Origin: Amorphochlora amoebiformis
Taxonomy: Eukaryota > Cercozoa > Chlorarachniophyceae
NCBI GenBank assembly: GCA_054601695.1
Contig: BAAHQB010000090.1
Coordinates: 124,001 to 188,000, forward strand
Reading direction: 5' to 3'
Length of the DNA: 64,000 nucleotides
In this document: piece by piece, positions 1 through 64,000 of the stretch
How positions within the stretch are numbered: position 1 is the first letter of the stretch
Layout of the letters: the number at the start of each line of letters is the position of its first letter
Notes under the pieces: generated by a model
Told to the model about the DNA's origin: nothing
The model's database searches: none
Seen by the model: only the letters and a program-made list of their open reading frames with translations
Position numbers and translations under genes: made by a program

Positions 1-131
1 AACTATTGCCTTTACTACACCAAGGATGAAAATACTGAGATAATTCCCTGCGGACTCCAAGTGCCTATATATAAATACTCATATATATATACATACATAT
101 ATATACACATACATACACACACACACATATA

Positions 132-194
<63 letters not shown>

Positions 195-260
195 TATATA
201 TATACTATATATACATATATATATATATACATATATATATTATATATATATATGTATATA

Positions 261-296
<36 letters not shown>

Positions 297-1390
297 CATA
301 TATATTTATATATAGGTACAAATATATTTCAACAGGATATATTTCAACAGGATACTTGTATATCAATCCTTAAATATATAAAGATATTTATCTAAATATG
401 TATATATTTATATAATATATATAATACTATATATCCACATATATATATATATATATATTACATACCTGTACGTAACATCATATGTTCCAGGCTAACTCAA
501 TGTTCAACGACACATTCAATCTTATTTCCCCATCTGGGCTCGAAATGAAGGTGTAATAGGACCTCTATGCCTCCCTTCTACCGTTCTCTAGTCTCCTCTA
601 TTGGTCTACTCTAATAGTCTCCTCTAATAGTCTCCTCTCTTAAAACCTTCACTCCTCCCCCATGTTTCCTCTTTCGTCCTCCCCTTCTCTCCCCTCCTTT
701 CCTCCTCTCTCGCCTCACCTATCCTCTCCCGCTCCTCTCCTCACCTCACCTCTTCCCAGTCCTTTCCCTCCTGCTCCCCCTGGTTCATATTGTTTGGACC
801 GACAAAATGAAATGCACACAGGAGGACGGTATTGCTTGGAGGGTCGATCGCGACCTTCGATTTAACAACCCGTCGGGCTACCCTGAAATTTGCGATGATG
901 ATAAGTATCAGTGTCTGTTTGAGGTGACTCCGTTAGGGTTATGAGTTAGGGATCGGGGTATGTGGTTGTTGTGATGGTTTTATTGCCTTTTTTTTTTTTT
1001 TGGGAAGATTTTAAGAGTTGAAATAAAGTAAAATTGTTCACTCATACGCTAGTTGATTTTCTTTTAAGTCGTTTTTTTTATGTTTGTATGTTATATACAT
1101 ATTTCTTTATATTGTAATTTATACATATTTTTTGGATTGGTATACTATATATATATATATATACATATATATGTATATATATATTTATATATATATTTCT
1201 ATATATATATATATATTATGTATTATATATTATATAGAAATATCCTGGTGTAATATCGCGAGAGAATGGGCATAAGGACGAGCACTTCATGGTGAATGTT
1301 TCACACGTCTTATAATATGTACATATATTATATACCTATATAACTGTATAAATGTTTACATCTAAATTATATATACAAAATACACACACA

Positions 1391-1421
<31 letters not shown>

Positions 1422-1794
1422 GTATGTATATATATATGTATGTATATATATATATATATATATAAATATTATACATGTATATATATATACATATATATAC
1501 ATATATAATGTGCAAGGTGTGGATGCGAACTGCGGCGCGTAACACTTTTATGAAAAAATATGGAAGAATAGAGACCGACCTCAAGAAGGGTGATGAGATT
1601 GTATTCCAGGTTCCAAATATATGTGCATGTGTCCGTATATATGTATGCATGTGTATATTTATGTCCATGTCCATATAAATATCTGTATGTATGTGGATAG
1701 TGTAGTGTCAGGGAAGGCCTTGGACTGTGGGAATGAGACAATGTATTTACATGGATATATGTACATATAATTTTCATATTATATATCTATATAC

Positions 1795-1850
<56 letters not shown>

Positions 1851-1921
1851 TTCTTTATATATATGTATATATATAAACATACATAATATATATCTATAAA
1901 AATATATATATTTATATATAC

Positions 1922-1982
<61 letters not shown>

Positions 1983-2442
1983 AACACACACACGCACATA
2001 TATATATATACACATTTTTTCTACTCCTACACACACATATGTCTTGAAACCATACCGTACGCATCAGATTACAGCAAGGTTCATAGTAGAAACCTTCAGT
2101 GGTGGGAAGGCTATTATTCTCACCAACGACTCGTGGATAGGGGGACGAAATGAATTCATGGTACCGACCAAATCCTCGAATATTTTGCAGTAAAGAGAGG
2201 AAAAGGATACAGAGAAAAAGTACAGAAGGGAGAGAAAGAGAACGTAGAAGGGAGGAACGAGAAATTAAGGAGAAGAGAGAGAAGGAAGGGGGAGGGAGAG
2301 GAAGTAAGGGAGGGAGAGAGAGAGAAAGAGAGTGAGGGAGGGTGAAAGAGCAAAGAGAAAAGAGGTACAGAGGAAAAGAGAAAAAAGGGAGTGAAAGAAA
2401 CGAATACGTTCTAGATATATATATATATATATATATTATATA

Positions 2443-2516
<74 letters not shown>

Positions 2517-2894
2517 CTTCTGTGTTTGTGTTCCAGGGTATTGCAATGGTTACAATGGGGTGCGTAGTGCTTGCTACTGTTGCCATGATGCTACTCAAGG
2601 AGTGCATATCTCCACGGAAGGTGTTCTATATGTGTATTTATATATATATATATACATTTATATTACACACATGTACACATACGTTTGTGAGTGGGATGAA
2701 TTGGGAACTATCTCCTGACAACTAATGTTATTCAACAGATTGCTACTCGAGAGGTACTGGGATCAGCAACTGCACATGCTGAAGAAGGCAAAACGTCAGG
2801 AAAAAACACATTAAAGCTGAAAAAAATGAGAGTTCGGAGAAAAAAAAAACCTTCGTTTGAAAAGGACCTATCAGATCCCCTCATGATGAACTAG
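1..2894 (+). CDS. CDC50: CDC50/TMEM30-family P4-ATPase (lipid flippase) beta subunit, 5' end outside window
   Basis: Proteins of this family escort P4-ATPases out of the ER and are needed for phospholipid flipping. Eight phase-0 exons read through without a stop: 1-60, 491-550, 822-923, 1277-1291, 1517-1609, 2068-2160, 2537-2620 and 2739-2894 (stop 2892-2894), giving about 220 residues. Family motifs appear in the right order: [35 protein letters not shown] joined to [17 protein letters not shown], then one membrane span ([20 protein letters not shown]) and a basic tail ending DPLMMN. The N-terminal membrane span and start codon lie left of the window. The 15-nt exon at 1277-1291 is unusually small but supplies exactly the residues expected before VWMRTAA. 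The cytosolic tail of about 50 residues looks longer than in the human or yeast proteins. Family identity is secure; individual splice sites are inferred. Confidence 0.87.
61..490. repeat. (TA)n array in a CDC50 intron
   Basis: Almost pure TA dinucleotides with short (CA)n, broken by a unique AACAGGATATATTTC pair of copies near 330-355. Open frames across it encode only Tyr/Ile/His. Confidence 0.9.
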
Positions 2895-21592
<18,698 letters not shown>

Positions 21593-22625
21593 CTATCCAC
21601 TCTTCAGCTGCACAGCAATACCCCTTTGAATAAGGCTCTCGACATCGCTCCTAAGCATGCACACGCTGCTGCGTTTCAAGTCGATGAACTGGCCGCTGCG
21701 GAGTAAAACTTCCCCGTAGTCCTTTAGTATTCGCACTTGGACCATATGATCTCGCGGTGGCATCATGTCCTGCAAGATATTCATCATAAGTATCGTTCCC
21801 ATGTATACAATACAGCTCTCTCCTTCCTTTGGGTCTGAGCAGGCATCGTATCTCGCACACTCCGTTCATCTGACCCTCTTTCAATCTACATCGCTTACAA
21901 TAGGATACTAAGTACTTCTTCCCACACCCCTTTTCACTCTTCTCTTTGCTTTCTCCACCGGTATCTCATAGATGATTTCTTTGTGTGTATGTGTATGTGT
22001 GGGTCTCTGTATGTGGTATTTTTATCTACCGAAGCAAGGTCCACGTCTATATCTTGACAATAAGCACTGAGAATCTTATCGTATCCCTCGAAGAAGTCCT
22101 TCTCTGCTTGGCTCATATTGTGCTTCATATCCTCCGGTAGGATGCTACTTCTCGTCCACCACATCCGCTTGATACGGTTTAGCCTCTCGTTCCTAGGAAT
22201 TTAATCCGTGTAATCCCACAATAGGATGATGCACTACTGGAAAGGGAGACTTACACATAGGCGAGGGCCATCCTCTTGTTTCTCTTCGCCGTGGCATTAT
22301 TTACAACGATGGAGCAGGTCACCGTCGGATCCCTGAGTTCTTCTGGCGTCTTCAAGCTACAAATCAATGAACATATTTGATAATGTACGATATACGAGGT
22401 ATTCAGAGGAACTTACTCCATCTTCTTCACGATGCAAAGGTGGAGTTGCTGGGTCTCGTTTACAATCTTGCGCATCCTATCACCCTACACCAAGAGAGTA
22501 TAGAGCTTAGGGCCGTGGCTAGGTTTACATTGAGATTTAAGGGACAGAATTTGTCTTACATTGTACGCGGGAAGCCCATTGGACCTCTTTATCTCGAGCA
22601 GAAGCTCCTTCCCGTGGGCCGACAT
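21593..22625 (-). CDS. PSF1: GINS complex subunit PSF1
   Basis: PSF1 is one of four GINS subunits of the Cdc45-MCM-GINS replicative helicase and acts in the nucleus at origins and forks. Five exons on the minus strand: 22625-22560, 22484-22417, 22356-22255, 22192-22030 and 21769-21593, with phases 0, 2, 2, 0. They join into 191 residues, close to the usual 190-210. The start MSAHGKELLLEIKRSNGLPA matches the family's N-terminus. It is followed by KRNKRMALAY, NRIKRMWW, LPEDMKHNMSQAEKDFFEGY (the A-domain helices) and the C-terminal B domain VRILKDYGEVL ... MLRSDVESLIQRG. A longer in-frame ATG at 22736 exists, but the family start at 22625 is preferred. Donors are GTAAGA, GTAAGT, GTAAGT and GTAGAT. 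Unlike its neighbours, this gene has short introns without (TA)n. Only about 49 bases separate its start codon from that proposed for the divergent MYND gene. Confidence 0.92.
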
Positions 22626-22674
22626 CGCGGGGTGCTGTTTTGGGCCAGCTTTGGCGGGTTGGATTAGTCGATTG
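22626..22674. promoter_or_regulatory. Candidate compact bidirectional promoter (PSF1 / MYND gene)
   Basis: The PSF1 start codon (22625, minus) and the proposed MYND-gene start codon (22675, plus) leave 49 bases of mixed, moderately GC-rich sequence between them. If both starts are right, each promoter must overlap the other gene's leader. No clear TATA box is seen. Confidence 0.35.
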
Positions 22675-30163
<7,489 letters not shown>

Positions 30164-31338
30164 ACTAGACTAGTACACGATTGAGAGCCACCTGAATTTC
30201 ATTTATTTAATCGTTAATTACAAGTGAGTATAAATCAGGCTAAATCAATTCACTTGGCTACTCTACTACAGTAGCCTGGCAATATTAATTAATATTCATT
30301 AATAATTTGATATCGTCATGACTCTGATTCTCTGAATTGTATATGAAACGTAAAGATACGTTTGCACCGGCAGCGATCATGCGCACGTAAATCATCGATG
30401 GTCGGACGTCATAACAAGTGTACTAGGTGTACGTACGTACCATCCAAGTATTCCGCACCGGGTAGGTGTACGTGTACGTACTAGTTTTATAGTCGAATCA
30501 TCATACGCACTAATATACGTCACATAATACGTGTACGTATACGTACGTACATGTACGTACGCACGATAAACGTTACGTATGATACGGTACCGGTTACATA
30601 TGTAAATGCATACCATACGTACGTACGTACTTAATCAGTACTAGCTAAAATATCTAGATCTGTTCAATAGTTACCGCGTGTGGCTAGCTACTATTTGGAA
30701 ATAGCTATATCTTAGATGTGCCGTCAAAGATCAATGACATATAATGAATATCGTATATCAATACATCATCACGGTCTCAGTTCTACTTGAATCTACTAGT
30801 CTATAGCTAGTACTGAGATCTCGGCAGGCTAGATATCTAAAACAGATAACGCACGGCCGCACGGTTCTGGATCTAGTGCATCTAGTGAATAATCCGAATG
30901 GTCTAGATGATCTTGAGCCTCTGATTTTCGAATTCGAACGGTCCTAGTCGATCAACTCAGGCCATCCATGTACGTACGTGTATACTAGTACTGATCTGGG
31001 CTTACGTGAGTGTGCGGTATCATTTAGATCATCGGAAAGTCGATCAAGACTAACTCTAGTTACTAGTTACTAGAGTTAGTAGTACCACTCGACCTTGTCT
31101 CTAGAGTCGCTAGTTAACCTAGTTAACGTACGGCAGAGATAAAATTGTAAATCTAGTGAATCATGAATCGATTGAGTCAGATTGACAACGTAATCGATAT
31201 GTAGACTACAGACTCTAGAGACTAGATGAAGGAATGAATCTCTTACGAGCGATAAATTGCATGCGCGCTCTATTAAAGTTTGCCGCTTATCTAGTGTATG
31301 TACGACCCTCGATGCATGAATTAAAATTGCGGATAGAA
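30164..31338. other. Convergent intergenic region MYND gene / kinase fusion, CTAG/ACGT-rich
   Basis: No (TA)n arrays and no supportable gene. The stretch is strongly enriched in palindromic four-base words: CTAG (many as TCTAGA or ACTAGT) and runs of ACGTACGT around 30420-30640. It holds a 12-bp-arm inverted repeat at 31049-31080. Both flanking genes end here. Confidence 0.6.
31049..31080. repeat. Perfect 12-bp-arm inverted repeat between convergent genes
   Basis: ACTAACTCTAGT (31049-31060) and its exact complement ACTAGAGTTAGT (31069-31080) flank an 8-base spacer. It could form a hairpin in RNA from either strand. A role in ending transcription is only a guess. Confidence 0.6.
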
Positions 31339-42157
<10,819 letters not shown>

Positions 42158-42893
42158 TCTTTGTCTGATGCTAAAAAAATATTCCATTACAATATATACA
42201 TATATTTATATCTATGTATACTTATATATAATATATAGACACACATTCACACACACACACCCAACCTCAACCCCACTACCCGACATTCCTCCCCTCAAAA
42301 TCTCTCCCCCCCCATTTCGCACATCCAACCTCTCTCAATCCCCCCCCTCCCCCTCGGCAGAATCGAAGTTTCCCCCTAGACATGCCATGTGTAGAACGAG
42401 GGGGGACACACCTTGACACGTCGGTTTTCAGCTGCCGGCAGACCAGGTGAATTTTCGGAAGCCAGGTTCGGGTGAAGTCTGTTGGAATCCCGAGAAATCC
42501 CGGGAAATCCCGGAGAGTCGTAAGTTGTTCATGCCGAAAAGATCCTGTTCTCTTCCGGAAACCAGGTTCTTTCCGTGGATTCAAATCTTTCTGAGCCACA
42601 AGTTAAATTTTATTTTGGTGAAAGCCAACGTTATGGTTAGATGAGCTCTCTCGCGCGCTCTCTCTCTCACACACCCTGAGGGAGAAGAACCAAAAAAAGG
42701 CGACAGAGCGAAAGAATTTGTGAAATCAAGGACATGTTCAAAGCTGTGAAGCGTGTTTGAGAGTGCGACCTGGTGATGATCATGAGTGCTGTTGGTCATT
42801 ACTTGTAGCTTATTCTTGACCTATGAATCTTCTCTGATTCTTAGAGTATACATTTTTTACTTGCGTGTTTGTGTTGTTTGAAGGTGTGTATGT

Positions 42894-42950
<57 letters not shown>

Positions 42951-42958
42951 ATACTTAA

Positions 42959-43010
<52 letters not shown>

Positions 43011-43157
43011 GTATAATTTTATATAGGTGAATATTATCATATCTAAAGAATAACTCTAAAAATATATTAAGTATGCATATACACATACATATATATACAC
43101 ACACATTTACATACATATATATACACATATACATACACATATATAATTAGATCTATG

Positions 43158-43238
<81 letters not shown>

Positions 43239-43245
43239 ACATACA

Positions 43246-43288
<43 letters not shown>

Positions 43289-43303
43289 ATATATTACTAT
43301 ATA

Positions 43304-43345
<42 letters not shown>

Positions 43346-43432
43346 CTATGTAGTACTATACACAAACACAAATACACGCACACATATACATATATTATAT
43401 ACATATACACACACATATATATATATATATAC

Positions 43433-43472
<40 letters not shown>

Positions 43473-43878
43473 TATATATTATATGCGTACATCTATAGCA
43501 ATAATAATAACCAAAAACCAATTACAAATAATACTAACAATTGTATCTACACATACCACGTTCACACTCACACAAACAAACGTGAAGAATAGGATACAAA
43601 CATGTTGACCATCGGCAACGCAAATGAACACATACGGCACAAGTAGACTTATAAATGCGCCTACAGCTGTACCTCTTCAGAGATCGGGTTCGTGTAATTC
43701 AAGATATGAAGTATTACACTTACTACCACTGCGGTGTGCCCGACTCTGATTGCGCGCGGTGACTCGTTAGGAAATCTCGGTACCTAAGAGCATATTTTAC
43801 CCCTCTTTGATGATTTTTAATTCAGTTTTTCGGGTTTTCTTGCGTATGTACATATATATATATATATGTATACATACA

Positions 43879-43932
<54 letters not shown>

Positions 43933-44076
43933 CATATATCTTTGAAAGATATGTGTTAGATCTGTAAGATGTGTCTTTTTTTTTGTATGTGTAAAATCTT
44001 TTCTGTAGATAATACATAATAGATATATTGATTCTATTATAATATATGTATATATGTATATATATATATATATGTA

Positions 44077-44114
<38 letters not shown>

Positions 44115-44120
44115 ATATAC

Positions 44121-44196
<76 letters not shown>

Positions 44197-44226
44197 GTAT
44201 GCATACATCCATACATATATATTTAT

Positions 44227-44283
<57 letters not shown>

Positions 44284-44362
44284 AATATATATATATATAT
44301 ACATATATAAAATATATATAAATACATGTATATATACATATATATACACACTAATATATACA

Positions 44363-44419
<57 letters not shown>

Positions 44420-44463
44420 GTGTTCGTGTGTGTATATAATTATAATATACATGTATATAATAC
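42158..44463. other. Intergenic region upstream of the kinase fusion and downstream of the GT17 gene
   Basis: 42160-42420 has a C-rich stretch; 42420-42870 is mixed sequence with repeated words (CGGAAGCCAGGTTC at 42457 and CGGAAACCAGGTTC at 42556; three tandem AAATCCCGG-like units at 42487-42518), a likely promoter for the fusion gene. 42900-43500 and 43850-44420 are (TA)n/(CA)n. 43580-43840 is mixed sequence that may contain the last exon of the GT17 gene; I could not fix it. Confidence 0.5.
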
Positions 44464-52299
<7,836 letters not shown>

Positions 52300-52742
52300 C
52301 TTCCGGAATACAAGGGAAAATCCTTAAAATTCTTGAAATTTCTCTCCCTTCCTTTCTAGTTTAATTTTTCTAGTCTCGGAGAGGGTGAGGTGTACGAACA
52401 TCATTATTCTTACCACAGAGCCGATTCGGACGACATTGTACATGGCTCCTCGCATGGCGATGGTGCTTGCAGCGAAAATCGGGGACTGGAGGGAAAGAAT
52501 TCTTCGGATGATAGAATGGGACACAGGCGGATGTCCTGGATGTGACATCCGCGGGACAAGTGCACAAAAATGAAGGACGTCGACGCCAGTCATGGGGTCC
52601 TTGTCTAGGATCTCCACGGCACAAATCGCAGGATCCCCCGAATTATGCTGGGCAAGGAGGTTGTCCACACTCATTACGGGACTCAGGTCGTCTTTTTACA
52701 ACTCTGGAGAGTCTCGATAATCAACAACCTACGATTGGTCAG
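52300..52742. other. Divergent intergenic region GT17 / discoidin gene
   Basis: Mixed, non-repetitive sequence with open frames on both strands. It must hold both promoters and the start-codon exon of the discoidin gene. A candidate start is ATGGCTCCTCGCATG at 52441, but no splice evidence fixes it. Confidence 0.45.
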
Positions 52743-63845
<11,103 letters not shown>

Positions 63846-63860
63846 GAGACTTAGAATATA

Positions 63861-63911
<51 letters not shown>

Positions 63912-63923
63912 GTGTGTGTGTGC

Positions 63924-63998
<75 letters not shown>

Positions 63999-64000
63999 TA
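63846..64000. repeat. (TA)n at the window end
   Basis: (TA)n with one (GT)n segment after the tentative stop of the discoidin gene; no exon seen. Confidence 0.8.

Noticed and set aside
52324-52674. 116-codon minus-strand open frame starting MSVDNLLAQHNS
   Set aside because: No family match; its donor-like GTAAGA does not connect in a motif-supported way, and the GT17 gene begins with a better hydrophobic start at 52299. It may still belong to an undetected gene.

Overview
This window is nuclear DNA from an intron-rich, flagellated eukaryote, most likely a protist or alga. Evidence for that: spliced genes with GT-AG (and a few GC-AG) introns, the standard genetic code, interstitial TTAGGG/CCCTAA telomere-type repeats, eukaryote-only gene families (a P4-ATPase partner, GINS, Tah18, a MYND finger) and a cilium-type nucleotide kinase with a Dpy-30 motif. 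The species cannot be named from the sequence. Almost everything between exons is (TA)n, often bordered by (CA)n or (GT)n. The Tyr/Ile/His-rich open frames scattered through the window are translations of these arrays, not genes. By my exon tally about 8.9 kb (14%) is coding.

I assembled seven protein genes by joining exons whose splice phases and family motifs agree. From left to right: (A) 1-2894, +, the 3' part of a CDC50/TMEM30 flippase subunit; (B) 6586-20244, +, NDOR1/Tah18 diflavin reductase; (C) 22625-21593, -, GINS subunit PSF1, complete; (D) 22675-30163, +, a MYND zinc-finger protein; (E) 42157-31339, -, a 31-exon fusion of three nucleoside-diphosphate-kinase-like domains, a Dpy-30 motif and an adenylate-kinase-like domain; (F) 52299-44464, -, a family-17 glycosyltransferase; (G) 52743-63845, +, a secreted protein with discoidin (F5/8 type C) domains.

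C/D and F/G are divergent pairs; B/C and D/E are convergent pairs. The 3' intergenic zones (about 3590-4280, 20700-21290, 30170-31230) have few (TA)n arrays and a distinct composition rich in CTAG, GTAC and ACGT. The genes do not form a pathway. They touch lipid flipping, cytosolic Fe-S assembly, replication initiation, ciliary nucleotide handling, N-glycan or glycoprotein modification and a secreted lectin-like protein.

The most unusual signals are outside the coding sequence. Exon edges, including their splice sites, are repeated as diverged copies on the far side of (TA)n arrays. Telomere-type repeats fill introns and in two places form the splice donor itself (GTTAGG). A tRNA-derived SINE-like family and a second dispersed repeat occur in introns. 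Exon coordinates come from reading alone; transcript data would be needed to confirm them.
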